Part shown: in pieces, positions 1-6,886 of the stretch
Position numbering within the stretch: position 1 is the first letter of the stretch
Layout: each line of letters begins with the position of its first letter
Origin: a virus
DNA length: 27,977 nt
Virus record (IMG/VR): IMGVR_UViG_3300020595_000152
Coordinates: 1 to 27,977 of that record
Strand: one strand, 5' to 3'
The notes under the pieces: generated by a model
What the model was told of the DNA's origin: nothing
The model's database searches: none
The model's input: the letters and a program-made list of their open reading frames with translations, nothing else
Program-made: the position numbers and the translations under genes

Positions 1-65
1 AACCGATAGATAGATCTCAGGTGCAATTGGCAGGGGACATCAAGGTGTCAATAGACTTAGGATAA
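1..65 (+). CDS. 3' end of an unidentified gene (partial), possibly small terminase
   Basis: In the third frame, codons are open from position 3 to a TAA at 63-65, giving about 20 residues ending VQLAGDIKVSIDLG. The other two + frames stop within the first 14 bases. An alternating polar/hydrophobic tail of this kind occurs at the end of some phage small terminase subunits, and a position just before a terL-containing cluster would fit. This is only inference from a short fragment; the gene body lies outside the window. Confidence 0.35.
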   Translation, partial: PIDRSQVQLAGDIKVSIDLG

Positions 66-173
66 GGGGGTGGGGGGTCAAAACTCTCGGGTACTAAGTT
101 ATGTTACGTCCCTCACTCACATGATTACTAAAAAAAGCTTGAAAAAATATTTGGATTAAAAAGGGTTTTGTAA
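66..173. other. Non-coding leader before the small-gene cluster
   Basis: About 110 bp without a convincing ORF. The left part is G-rich, with GGGGG and GGGGGG runs at about 66-78. The right part is A/T-rich. A TTGAAA at 139-144 resembles a -35 box, but no good -10 sits at the right distance, so I do not call a promoter. A transcription start for the late operon could lie here. Confidence 0.4.
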
Positions 174-281
174 ATGAGTAGATTTGGTGATAAGGTTCCA
201 GAGACGTTTGATAACAGTGCTGATAATTCTACAGCTAAGAAGGCGTTAAAGAGTAGTGGATATACAAAGGAGACTGAGTGA
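174..281 (+). CDS. Small hypothetical phage protein (35 aa)
   Basis: An ATG at 174 opens a 35-codon frame ending in a TGA at 279-281 that overlaps the next ATG (TGATG). The product starts MSRFGDKVPETFDNSADNST and is polar, with no membrane segment or cysteine. I do not recognise a family. The stop-start coupling with the next gene, and the same coupling repeated through the cluster, supports it being translated. No strong Shine-Dalgarno is visible (AAAAAGGG lies 11-18 nt upstream), so confidence is moderate. Confidence 0.5.
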   Translation: MSRFGDKVPETFDNSADNSTAKKALKSSGYTKETE

Positions 282-472
282 TGTGTGGTGCTATGAGTAA
301 GCTAAGTAAGGATATAGTTAAGGTGACAAAGAAGGAAGATAAGCCTGAGTCTAGTGAGTTACCTTCTTTATCAGTAGATAGTAAAATAAAGCGTGTGTCT
401 TCTGGTGATGCAGCAAAAGATGTTAAGAAGCCTAGGGGTCAAGCGGCTAGGTCACTCTTAATGCCTACATAG
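281..472 (+). CDS. MCGG-type small phage protein, copy 1 (63 aa)
   Basis: The protein begins MCGAMSKLSK and ends AARSLLMPT. It shares a layout with the gene at 490: Met-Cys-Gly start, a central Lys-rich segment with LPSLSVDSKIKR (LPSLAVGDKVKR in the neighbour), and a terminal ARSLLMP. The ATG at 281 overlaps the preceding TGA and lies 8 nt after AAGGAG. An in-frame GTG at 278 would be too close to that site. It is predicted soluble and basic. There is no lipobox or signal peptide, so the N-terminal Cys is not a lipoprotein signal. Function unknown; it is a paralogue of the next gene. Confidence 0.75.
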   Translation: MCGAMSKLSKDIVKVTKKEDKPESSELPSLSVDSKIKRVSSGDAAKDVKKPRGQAARSLLMPT

Positions 473-486
473 AATAAGGAGATTAA

Positions 487-708
487 ATGATGTGTGGTGG
501 TAGTAAGACTACTTCTGTATCAGCAATGACTGAAAAGTTTTATCAGGCTGGCAAGAAAGACTATGGTGACTTACCTTCCCTAGCAGTGGGTGATAAGGTT
601 AAGCGCACTGAGGATGGTATGGCTGACATACCTAAGAAGAAAAAGAAGGACGTTAACAAGTCGGTTGCTAATACAGCTAGATCATTGTTAATGCCGTATG
701 CAAAATGA
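487..708 (+). CDS. MCGG-type small phage protein, copy 2 (72-73 aa)
   Basis: Begins (M)MCGGSKTTS and ends NTARSLLMPYAK, clearly related to the preceding gene and, at the N-terminus, to the protein encoded just before the portal (MCGGGSRRS). The middle contains LPSLAVGDKVKR followed by a KKKKK run. Two tandem ATGs (487 and 490) follow AAGGA at 476-480. Comparison with its paralogues favours 490. Its stop overlaps the next start as ATGA. Function unknown. Tandem paralogues plus a third relative next to terL and the portal make a structural or assembly role an attractive guess. Confidence 0.75.
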   Translation: MMCGGSKTTSVSAMTEKFYQAGKKDYGDLPSLAVGDKVKRTEDGMADIPKKKKKDVNKSVANTARSLLMPYAK

Positions 709-1001
709 GTAAGACTCCAGCATGGACACGTAAAGCAGGGAAGAATCCCAAGGGTGGTCTTAATGAAGAAGGTCGAAGAAGCTATAAGGGTGGCACGCTT
801 AAACGTCCTGTTAAGTCTGGAGATAACCCAAGGAGAGCTTCTTTCTTAGCACGAATGGGTGGTATGAAGGGGCCAGAGCGTGACTCTAAGGGTAAACCAA
901 CTAGACTTCTTCTTAGCCTAAAGGCATGGGGAGCATCGTCAAAAGCTGACGCTAAGTCAAAAGCAGCAGCCATTAGTAAAAGGAATAAAAAGAATGCCTG
1001 A
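705..1001 (+). CDS. DUF6321-like basic phage protein (98 aa)
   Basis: The N-terminus reads KTPAWTRKAGKNPKGGLNEE, followed by RRASFLARMGGMKGP. This combination (AWTRK-GK-P-GGLN plus SF-ARM-GM) is how I recall the DUF6321 family, common in marine phages. The protein is strongly basic, with many Lys, Arg and Gly, and lacks membrane segments, so a nucleic-acid-binding or virion-associated role is possible but undemonstrated. The start ATG overlaps the upstream stop (ATGA), and its TGA lies inside the next gene's start region. The long antisense frame over it is a shadow. Confidence 0.8.
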   Translation: MSKTPAWTRKAGKNPKGGLNEEGRRSYKGGTLKRPVKSGDNPRRASFLARMGGMKGPERDSKGKPTRLLLSLKAWGASSKADAKSKAAAISKRNKKNA

Positions 1002-1431
1002 TAGAAAACGCGAAGGCCAAAATTTTAAGGCTCGTACATTATTAAAAAAAATACAAAAAGAATTAAAGAATACAAAAGGCTATGAAAGTAGATCAATGTT
1101 TACAGGTGATTTTACTACAATAAAAGGTAAAAGAGTTGAAAGGCTTGTGTCTACAAGAAAAGTTGCCAGTGTTATTGCTGCTGGGTTTGATGCTGCTAAA
1201 AGAAAAATTAAAGGCGAAGAAAGCCGTAAGTCTTTATTGCTTAAAGAAAAGAAAATAAAGCATATGATTGGTGACTTAAAAGCTATTGATAGCAAGGTTT
1301 ATATTACTGACAAGGGCGAAAAAGATAGCAAAGGCAAAACTGTTAAAGGAAGAATGTTTGACACAAGAACAAATGCTTCTCCGCAAACAGTTAAAAATTC
1401 TAGACGTAGTGAGCGCGAAAGGATGAAGTAA
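994..1431 (+). CDS. Basic hypothetical phage protein (145 aa)
   Basis: The product begins MPDRKREGQNFKARTLLKKI and ends RRSERERMK. It is highly Lys/Arg-rich, with predicted helices around residues 12-28 and 48-90, and has no cysteine or membrane segment. I do not recognise a family. It overlaps the upstream gene by 8 nt and its TAA overlaps the next ATG (TAATG), so translational coupling is likely. The composition suggests interaction with DNA or with an acidic partner such as the scaffold, but this is inference. Confidence 0.75.
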   Translation: MPDRKREGQNFKARTLLKKIQKELKNTKGYESRSMFTGDFTTIKGKRVERLVSTRKVASVIAAGFDAAKRKIKGEESRKSLLLKEKKIKHMIGDLKAIDSKVYITDKGEKDSKGKTVKGRMFDTRTNASPQTVKNSRRSERERMK

Positions 1432-1580
1432 TGGCTAATGGATTATATGCAAACATGAATGCACGTAAGAAAAAGGGAACAAGTAGATCTAAGAAAAACT
1501 CTACTATCAGCGACAAGGCTTACAAAAATATGAAAGCTGGCTTCCCTAAGAAGAAAACTTTATTGAAAAAGGATAAATAA
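1431..1580 (+). CDS. Small conserved basic phage protein, 'MANGLYANMNARKK' type (49 aa)
   Basis: An ATG overlapping the upstream TAA opens 49 codons. The start MANGLYANMNARKKKG resembles a short, widespread phage protein with a GLYANI-AKRKRI motif usually found near head and packaging genes. The remainder contains ISDKAYKNMKAGFPKKK, so the protein is very basic and soluble. The stop overlaps the next ATG (TAATG). The family has no function known to me. The motif match and tight coupling make it a confident gene. Confidence 0.8.
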   Translation: MANGLYANMNARKKKGTSRSKKNSTISDKAYKNMKAGFPKKKTLLKKDK

Positions 1581-1759
1581 TGGCTTGGACATTTAAAAAT
1601 GGTGACCCATATGTGGGTGACACACACGAATTAGCTGGCAATACTTACTCTGGAAAGACGCGTACTCGCGATTCTAAGCCTCTGCTAGAGGTAAAAGAGG
1701 CAGCAAAGCCTAAGAAAGAACGAAAAACTAGAGCGACACCCTTTAAAAAGGAAAAGTAA
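1580..1759 (+). CDS. Small hypothetical phage protein (59 aa)
   Basis: The ATG at 1580 overlaps the preceding TAA and the frame runs to a TAA at 1757-1759. The product starts MAWTFKNGDPYVGDTHELAG, then NTYSGKTRTRDSK, and ends in a Lys-rich tail. The pattern 'Y-G-THEL-G-TYSGKTRT-SK' is recurrent near terminase genes in marine phages as I recall it. It suggests a small beta domain followed by a disordered basic tail. No function is known. Confidence 0.75.
   Translation: MAWTFKNGDPYVGDTHELAGNTYSGKTRTRDSKPLLEVKEAAKPKKERKTRATPFKKEK
1748..1752 (+). promoter_or_regulatory. Ribosome binding site for a TTG start
   Basis: AAGGA at 1748-1752, inside the last codons of the upstream gene, lies 9 nt before the TTG at 1762. 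It supports the TTG start over the internal ATG about 23 codons downstream. Confidence 0.6.
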
Positions 1760-1761
1760 CC

Positions 1762-1956
1762 TTGAGTTTTCTAAATACATTGCAGCCTAAAGAGCGCGAT
1801 ACACTACGTAGGGTGGTGCGCATAGTACATATGAAGCATCATCCTAAAGATTTTCAGACAGATCACGAAGCTGACAAGATTATTGAGGCTATTGGGCCCG
1901 AAATTGCAGCAAGAATGATTAAAGTTGGCATAGATAATAAGATTTTAGATAAGTGA
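1762..1956 (+). CDS. Conserved small protein upstream of TerL (64 aa, TTG start)
   Basis: A TTG start gives MSFLNTLQPKERDTLRRVVR followed by HMKHHPKDFQTDHEADKIIE. The helical HHPKDF...EADK-IE-IGPE pattern is recurrent immediately before terL in related phages as I recall it. The product is all-helical and soluble, and shorter than usual small terminases (about 130-200 aa), with no evident HTH. I therefore do not call it TerS, although a packaging-associated role fits its place. Its TGA overlaps the GTG start of the terminase (GTGA). Confidence 0.7.
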   Translation: MSFLNTLQPKERDTLRRVVRIVHMKHHPKDFQTDHEADKIIEAIGPEIAARMIKVGIDNKILDK

Positions 1957-3476
1957 TAGATTTTAAATACAGGCCAGATGGCGAAGTTGTTAAGGCGTTT
2001 ATGAAAGACGATACATTCTTCCGTGGCATTCGTGGGCCTGTTGGTTCTGGCAAGTCAGTGTCTTGTTGCGTAGAAATTTTTAGACGCGCATTAGCGCAGA
2101 AGCCTAATAAACAAGGGATACGCCGCAGCAGATGGGCAATAATCCGTAATACAAACCCACAGTTAAAGACCACAACCATAAAAACTTGGCTTGATTGGTT
2201 CCCAGAGGAACAATGGGGCAAGTTTACTTGGTCAGTTCCCTATACACATATGATTAAAAAAGGCGATCTGGAGCTTGAAGTCCTCTTCTTAGCACTTGAT
2301 AGGCCAGAAGATGTTAAGAAATTGCTATCTTTAGAGCTTACAGGCGTATGGGTTAACGAAGCTAGAGAAATTCCTAAGTCAATTATTGATGCATGTACCA
2401 TGCGTGTAGGTCGTTTCCCTTCTATGCGCGATGGTGGAGCTAGTTGGACAGGCGTTATCTGTGATACCAACGCTCCAGAAGAGGATCATTGGTGGCCTAT
2501 CATGTCTGGCGAAGTGCCAGTGCCTGATCATATCCCCAGAGAACAAGCAAAAATGCTAGTAAAACCTGACAACTGGTCGTTTTATACCCAACCTAGTGGT
2601 ATGATCGAGAAGTTTGACGAAGATGGCGAGATAGATGACTACGTTCCTAACGATGTAGCAGAGAACAGGGAGTATATGCGTCAGGATTACTACCCTAATT
2701 TGATACGCGGTAAGACAAAAAGCTGGATTGACGTATACGTTATGAACAAATTAGGCTCTATCCAAGAGGGTAAACCTATCTATCAGATGTTTGCTAGCGA
2801 TATGCACGTAGCAAAAGAAGAAATACCTATCGCTGCTGGGCTTCCCTTATACATTGGTATAGATTTTGGGCTTACACCTGCTGCTACAATGGGGCAAAAG
2901 GTACGTGGTAGGTGGCTAATACAGCAAGAAATCGTTGCATTTGACATGGGTATCGTTAGATTTGCAGAGGTTTTACGCCAAGAGATAGCTACTAGGTTCT
3001 CAACTTGTTCGGAGGTATTTATATATGGCGACCCTGCTGGTGATTTCCGCGCTCAGACTGATGAATCAACGCCCTTTCACATACTGCGTGGTGCTGGTTT
3101 GCGTGCTTTCCCTGCTCCGTCTAATTCTGTTGATCTAAGATTAGAGAGTGTTGCGTCCCAATTACAGAAAATGACAGAAGGAAAGCCAGCATTTCTTATA
3201 GATCCGCGCTGTCAGCAGCTAATAAAAGGCTTTGAAGGTGGGTATCAGTACAGACGTATGGAGGTTTCTGGCGAAAGATACGCAGATAAGCCTGATAAAA
3301 ATATGTTTTCGCACGTACATGATGCGCTACAGTACCAAATGTTAGGTGCTGGAGAGGGTAGAGCCTTAATAAACAACCAGAAACCAGCCTCTGCAACAGT
3401 GGCAAAGGGCAGTTTTAATGTATTTGACAACCGAAAGAAGCCACAGCGTAGACAAGGATTGTGGTCAAGACTCTAA
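1953..3476 (+). CDS. terL: Terminase large subunit (packaging ATPase/nuclease)
   Basis: This 507-residue packaging motor translocates DNA into the prohead and cuts concatemers. The ATPase domain has a Walker A-type GPVGSGKS at residues 28-35 and a Walker B-like LTGVWVNEA near 129-137, followed by the glutamate of NEARE. The C-terminal RNase H-like nuclease shows IGIDFG (Asp near 303), GDPAGD near 359-364 and HDALQYQ near 456-462, supplying the expected acidic residues. The start is GTG at 1953, overlapping the preceding TGA; no ATG gives a full N-terminus. The length is normal for the family. The next gene encodes an MCGG-type protein and then comes the portal. Confidence 0.97.
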   Translation: MIDFKYRPDGEVVKAFMKDDTFFRGIRGPVGSGKSVSCCVEIFRRALAQKPNKQGIRRSRWAIIRNTNPQLKTTTIKTWLDWFPEEQWGKFTWSVPYTHMIKKGDLELEVLFLALDRPEDVKKLLSLELTGVWVNEAREIPKSIIDACTMRVGRFPSMRDGGASWTGVICDTNAPEEDHWWPIMSGEVPVPDHIPREQAKMLVKPDNWSFYTQPSGMIEKFDEDGEIDDYVPNDVAENREYMRQDYYPNLIRGKTKSWIDVYVMNKLGSIQEGKPIYQMFASDMHVAKEEIPIAAGLPLYIGIDFGLTPAATMGQKVRGRWLIQQEIVAFDMGIVRFAEVLRQEIATRFSTCSEVFIYGDPAGDFRAQTDESTPFHILRGAGLRAFPAPSNSVDLRLESVASQLQKMTEGKPAFLIDPRCQQLIKGFEGGYQYRRMEVSGERYADKPDKNMFSHVHDALQYQMLGAGEGRALINNQKPASATVAKGSFNVFDNRKKPQRRQGLWSRL

Positions 3477-3538
3477 ATTGTGCATTGAAAACTTTTCTTT
3501 TCTATGCCAACCAATGTAAAACAACCAAGGAGAATAAT

Positions 3539-3784
3539 ATGTGTGGTGGCGGTAGCAGAAGAAGCCAAGCTGATATAGATCGCGAGGCGAAAGAAGCAGC
3601 GGATGCTCGTATAGCAGCAGAAGATGCGAAACGTAAAGAAGCTGAAGCAAAAGCAGAAAAGAAACGCGAAGACATTGGTGAAGCAGTAGAGTCACGCGCT
3701 GAAAGTAAAGCTATGCGTGGCGGTACAGGTCGCCGTTCTTTATTTAGAGCAGGTGGCGGTGGATTCTTAGATCGGTTTAGTTAA
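3539..3784 (+). CDS. MCGG-type protein before the portal (81 aa)
   Basis: The ATG at 3539 follows AAGGAG (3527-3532) by 6 nt, so I prefer it to upstream in-frame starts that have no such site. The product begins MCGGGSRRSQADIDREAKEA, continues as a charged Ala/Glu/Lys helix (residues 10-55, likely coiled coil), and ends RRSLFRAGGGGFLDRFS. Many podophages carry a short protein with this plan between terL and the portal. Its function is unknown; a portal- or connector-associated role is an inference from position. Its TAA overlaps the portal ATG. Confidence 0.85.
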   Translation: MCGGGSRRSQADIDREAKEAADARIAAEDAKRKEAEAKAEKKREDIGEAVESRAESKAMRGGTGRRSLFRAGGGGFLDRFS

Positions 3785-5325
3785 TGGAAAAAGTTGCCAA
3801 GCAGTACATACAAAAGTATGAGAAAGCCAAGTCCTTTCGCGAGAACTGGGTTCCGTTGTTCGAGGAGTGCTATGAGTATGCACTACCTCAACGTGAGAGT
3901 TTTTACGCTGAAACTGCTGGGCAAAGACGCGATGATCGCATATTTGACGAGACTGCGGTGGTGGGTGTTCAAGAGTTTGCTAGTCGCCTCCAGTCTGGGC
4001 TTGTACCTAATTTTGCTAGGTGGGCTGATCTCATGGCTGGTAGTGAGGTTCCTCCAAATCAGCGTGAATCTGTTGATAACGAGCTTGACGAGGTAACAGA
4101 ATACGTTTTTGAGATACTACAAAACTCTAATTTTAGCCAAGAAGTACACGAATCCTTCATGGATTTAGCTGTTGGTACTGGGGTTTTGTGCGTAGAAGAG
4201 GGCGATGCTCTTAATCCTGTTAACTTTTCTGCGATACCATTGCCTCATGTGGTGCTAGATACTGGCCCTGATGATAGAATTGATCATGTTTTCCGTGAGC
4301 GTAAGGGTGTAAAGTACGATCACTTAGAAATGATGTACCCAAATGGTACATTAGACCCTAAAGTTATGAATTATATGGGGTCAGATAAGACAACAACTGT
4401 ACTAGAAGTTGTGTGCCGTGACTACTCTGCAAAGAATCAGGAAGCATATCTAAGTTATGCGTTCTGTATGACTACGAATACTGTGTTAAACTACAAACAA
4501 ATGGTAGGTAATGGATCAAATCCATTTATTTGCTTCCGTTGGTCTAAATGCGCAGGTGAAGTATACGGACGTGGCCCATTAATTAACGCATTATCTGCTA
4601 TAAAAACTACAAATCTTACCATTGAAATGATACTTGAGAATGCACAGATGGCTATCTCTGGTGTATACCAAATGGAAGATGATGGCGTAATAAACCCAGA
4701 TACAATACAGTTAGTCCCAGGATCTATCATACCAAAAGCTATGGGTTCCAGCGGATTACAGCCTATAAACTCAGCAGGTAGCTTTGATGTAGCCCAGTTA
4801 GTGCTAGGTGATATGCGTCAAAACATTAAACGTGCGCTATATAACGATATGTTGGGCAATCCAGACAAGACACCAGCGTCAGCAACAGAAGTAGCAGAGC
4901 GCATGGCAGACCTTTCTAGGCGTATGGGTGCTGCTTTTGGTAGGTTACAAGCTGAATTAGTACAACCTGTACTACAGCGCGTTATTTACATCCTTAAAAA
5001 GCAAGGACGCATAGATGTACCAACAGTAAATGGACGTGAAGTTAAGATACGTTCTGTATCTCCGCTAGCTCAAGCGCAATCTAACCAAGATATTTCTAGT
5101 GTTGGTAGGTTCTTAGAGATGGTTGCTGGTACATTTGGGCCAGAGATGTTGCAGCTACTAATTGATGGTGAGCAAACAGCTATACATCTAGCTAAAAAGT
5201 TTGGTGTACCTGAAAGCTTGATTCGAGATGAAGAACAGCGTAAACAAATAGCTGCATTAGCGCAACAAATGGCGCAACAACAAGCGCAACAACAACAGGG
5301 TGAGATGGTTGAGCAACAAGGTTAA
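3784..5325 (+). CDS. Portal (T7 gp8-like head-tail connector)
   Basis: The 513-residue protein matches the T7-type head-tail connector family in length and recurring segments: an N-terminal YEKAKSFRENW...YEYALPQR block, an ASRLQSGLVPNFARW segment near residues 65-80, a GRGPLINALSAIKTTN block, TPASATEVAERM near 365, and a Gln-rich C-terminus (QQQAQQQQ). The portal forms the dodecameric vertex ring through which DNA is packaged and ejected, and seeds head assembly with the scaffold. It is translationally coupled to the gene upstream through TAATG. Confidence 0.95.
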   Translation: MEKVAKQYIQKYEKAKSFRENWVPLFEECYEYALPQRESFYAETAGQRRDDRIFDETAVVGVQEFASRLQSGLVPNFARWADLMAGSEVPPNQRESVDNELDEVTEYVFEILQNSNFSQEVHESFMDLAVGTGVLCVEEGDALNPVNFSAIPLPHVVLDTGPDDRIDHVFRERKGVKYDHLEMMYPNGTLDPKVMNYMGSDKTTTVLEVVCRDYSAKNQEAYLSYAFCMTTNTVLNYKQMVGNGSNPFICFRWSKCAGEVYGRGPLINALSAIKTTNLTIEMILENAQMAISGVYQMEDDGVINPDTIQLVPGSIIPKAMGSSGLQPINSAGSFDVAQLVLGDMRQNIKRALYNDMLGNPDKTPASATEVAERMADLSRRMGAAFGRLQAELVQPVLQRVIYILKKQGRIDVPTVNGREVKIRSVSPLAQAQSNQDISSVGRFLEMVAGTFGPEMLQLLIDGEQTAIHLAKKFGVPESLIRDEEQRKQIAALAQQMAQQQAQQQQGEMVEQQG

Positions 5326-5569
5326 TATTGGAGTCGATGGTTATCAGCGAGCAGTAAGTCAAGATCTGCAGATAAGCCAGAATATTGCTGAAATATTTAC
5401 TACCCCTGCTGGTGAGGCTGTCTTAAAGTATTTGCGCTCCATTACTATTGAAATGGTACATGGGCCTAATGTGACTACAGAAGAACTGCGGCATCACGAA
5501 GGTCAACGATACGTTGTTGGCCTAGTTGAACGCCGCATATCACATGCACATAGGAGTAAAAACAAATGA
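5300..5569 (+). CDS. Bbp19-like phage protein (about 89 aa)
   Basis: The frame starts at GTG 5300 or TTG 5309, both inside the portal's 3' end, because no in-frame ATG lies before residue 50. It ends at a TGA that overlaps the scaffold start. The core, FTTPAGEAVLKYLRS followed by EGQRYVVGLVERRI, matches the layout of the Bordetella phage Bbp19-like family (F-T--G--VL--LR ... EG-R-VV--I). Family members lie between portal and scaffold/capsid genes and have no proven function known to me. The N-terminal start is uncertain. Confidence 0.75.
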   Translation: MRWLSNKVNIGVDGYQRAVSQDLQISQNIAEIFTTPAGEAVLKYLRSITIEMVHGPNVTTEELRHHEGQRYVVGLVERRISHAHRSKNK

Positions 5570-6297
5570 ATGACATCCCAACAGAGTCAGAACAATCAAC
5601 ACATGGGGAAACTGCGGAGCGTGACTTTGTAGTTGCTGAAGATACAGCACCAGCTAGACCAGAATGGTTGCCTGAGAAGTACAATAGTGGCGAAGATTTA
5701 GCCAAAGCGTATAAAGAACTAGAGTCTAAGCTAGGCACAAAGGAAGAAGATCTGCGTGCTAAGTTCCAAGAAGAGTATGATTCTACAAAAAATGCTGATC
5801 GACCTGCATCTGCTGGCGAATATGCACTACCAGACTTTGTTAATGACGAAGAAGCTGTAGACAATGAGCTACTCAAATGGTGGGCTGAACAATCATTTGA
5901 CAATGGATTTGGACAAGATAAGTTCGAAAAAGGTATTGAGATGTATCTTCAGACGATGGATGGTTCTGCTCCTGACCTCGATGCTGAAGCTGCAAAACTG
6001 GGGGAAAACTCTGATCAGCGGATTGAAGCGGCATCGATGTTCGCTACTAAGTTTTTCCCCAAAGAAACTATGCCAGCAATAGAGCGTTTATTTGAAACGC
6101 ATGAGGGTATTATAGCTATGGAGGCTATACAAGAAGCTATGAAAGATGGTTCCTTTACTGGAGATGCAACACCTGCGGCTGGAATAAGTGAAGACAGTCT
6201 AAAGGAAATGATGCAAGACCCGAGGTATTGGAGTAAGAATGACCCTGCATTTGTTCGGCAAGTAGAGGCTGGCTTTAAGAAGCTTTATGGAAGCTAA
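5566..6297 (+). CDS. Scaffold / capsid assembly protein
   Basis: This 243-residue acidic protein lies directly before the capsid region, as scaffolds do. It opens with a disordered acidic segment, then PEWLPEKYNSGEDLAKAYKE (residues about 32-51), a motif common in T7 gp9-like capsid assembly proteins. Helical stretches follow, ending in EMMQDPRYWSKNDPAFVRQV and a basic KKLYGS tail that could contact the coat protein. It would act as a transient internal core of the prohead. The ATG overlaps the upstream TGA, and the 3' end overlaps the next gene by 11 nt. Confidence 0.9.
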   Translation: MNDIPTESEQSTHGETAERDFVVAEDTAPARPEWLPEKYNSGEDLAKAYKELESKLGTKEEDLRAKFQEEYDSTKNADRPASAGEYALPDFVNDEEAVDNELLKWWAEQSFDNGFGQDKFEKGIEMYLQTMDGSAPDLDAEAAKLGENSDQRIEAASMFATKFFPKETMPAIERLFETHEGIIAMEAIQEAMKDGSFTGDATPAAGISEDSLKEMMQDPRYWSKNDPAFVRQVEAGFKKLYGS

Positions 6298-6808
6298 GAT
6301 AATAAAGCGTGGTAACTTTTACCTAACACCTTTTACTAAAGATCATGTTGAAGAGGTTATTGCTAACCTAGCACCAGAAAATGTCAGGGAGATAAATCTC
6401 CTTGGCTATCATAATGTCAGAGAATGCATTGAAGAGATGATGAAATACTCTGATTGTTACTTAGTACGCAAAGAAGGTGAAGTATTTACTGCTATATCTG
6501 GCCTTTGGTACGAAGATGGTAGAGAAACACCGCAGTTTTTTGCAATGTTTTCTAAGAATATTAAGAAAAACTTTACATCTATAGCGCGTGGATCACGTAT
6601 GTTAGTTACATTTTTTGATAGAACACAGGACGAAATGTGTATGCGTATATTGAGTGATCACCAGTTTATGTTGGACTGGGCAGCATGGCTAGGATTTGAA
6701 GCAATAGGTGTAACTGAGTTTAATTCTAATCATTATGTTGATTTTGTGCGTTGCATTTCACCACAAAAAAGTGCTTATAGTGAAACATCACGGCCCGTGA
6801 TGCACTGA
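6287..6808 (+). CDS. GNAT-fold protein resembling T7 gp13 (173 aa)
   Basis: The sequence reads like a diverged GNAT acetyltransferase fold: an N-terminal 'ltpFTKDHVEEVIANLAPEN' segment, strands around EVFTAISGLWY (residues 65-75) and PQFFAMFS, a helix SIARGSRMLVTFF, and a C-terminal DWAAWLGFEAIG block equivalent to the 'FLKTIGA' segment of T7 gp13. The acetyl-CoA P-loop (Q/R-x-x-G-x-G/A) is not obvious, so it may be structural rather than enzymatic. In T7 gp13 is needed for virion assembly. Here the gene sits between scaffold and coat, not after the tail genes. The last codons carry a perfect palindrome. Confidence 0.7.
   Translation: MEAKIIKRGNFYLTPFTKDHVEEVIANLAPENVREINLLGYHNVRECIEEMMKYSDCYLVRKEGEVFTAISGLWYEDGRETPQFFAMFSKNIKKNFTSIARGSRMLVTFFDRTQDEMCMRILSDHQFMLDWAAWLGFEAIGVTEFNSNHYVDFVRCISPQKSAYSETSRPVMH
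6786..6802 (+). promoter_or_regulatory. Perfect inverted repeat at the end of the GNAT-fold gene
   Basis: CATCACG (6786-6792), loop GCC, CGTGATG (6796-6802). The 7-bp stem lies in the last codons of the upstream gene, about 85 nt before the capsid start. No T-run follows, so it is not an intrinsic terminator. It could be an RNA processing or stability element for capsid mRNA, or an operator. Confidence 0.5.
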
Positions 6809-6819
6809 AAGGCCCATTT

Positions 6820-6853
6820 GGATACCCTTGTCGATGTGAAGGAACGGATACCC
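6820..6853 (+). repeat. Short direct repeat GGATACCC in the capsid leader
   Basis: GGATACCC occurs at 6820-6827 and again at 6846-6853, 26 nt apart, within the 78-nt untranslated leader of the major capsid gene. The spacing and location may be regulatory, but eight-base repeats can arise by chance. Confidence 0.35.
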
Positions 6854-6886
6854 GAGTAACCGAAACTTTATATTTAGGAAAGAAAA

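Noticed and set aside
60-82. G-quadruplex from the G runs
   Set aside because: Only two G runs are present; four are needed for an intramolecular structure.
139-173. Sigma-70 promoter with TTGAAA as -35
   Set aside because: No acceptable -10 at 16-18 nt; the candidate would overlap the start codon.
281-708. N-terminal Cys read as lipoprotein signal
   Set aside because: There is no hydrophobic signal segment before the Cys, which is residue 2.
1762-1956. Calling the gene before terL the small terminase
   Set aside because: At 64 residues it is too short and has no visible HTH; position alone is not enough.
5475-5903. 142-codon antisense frame over the Bbp19-like and scaffold genes
   Set aside because: A Ser-rich shadow of the acidic coding strand, without a ribosome binding site.
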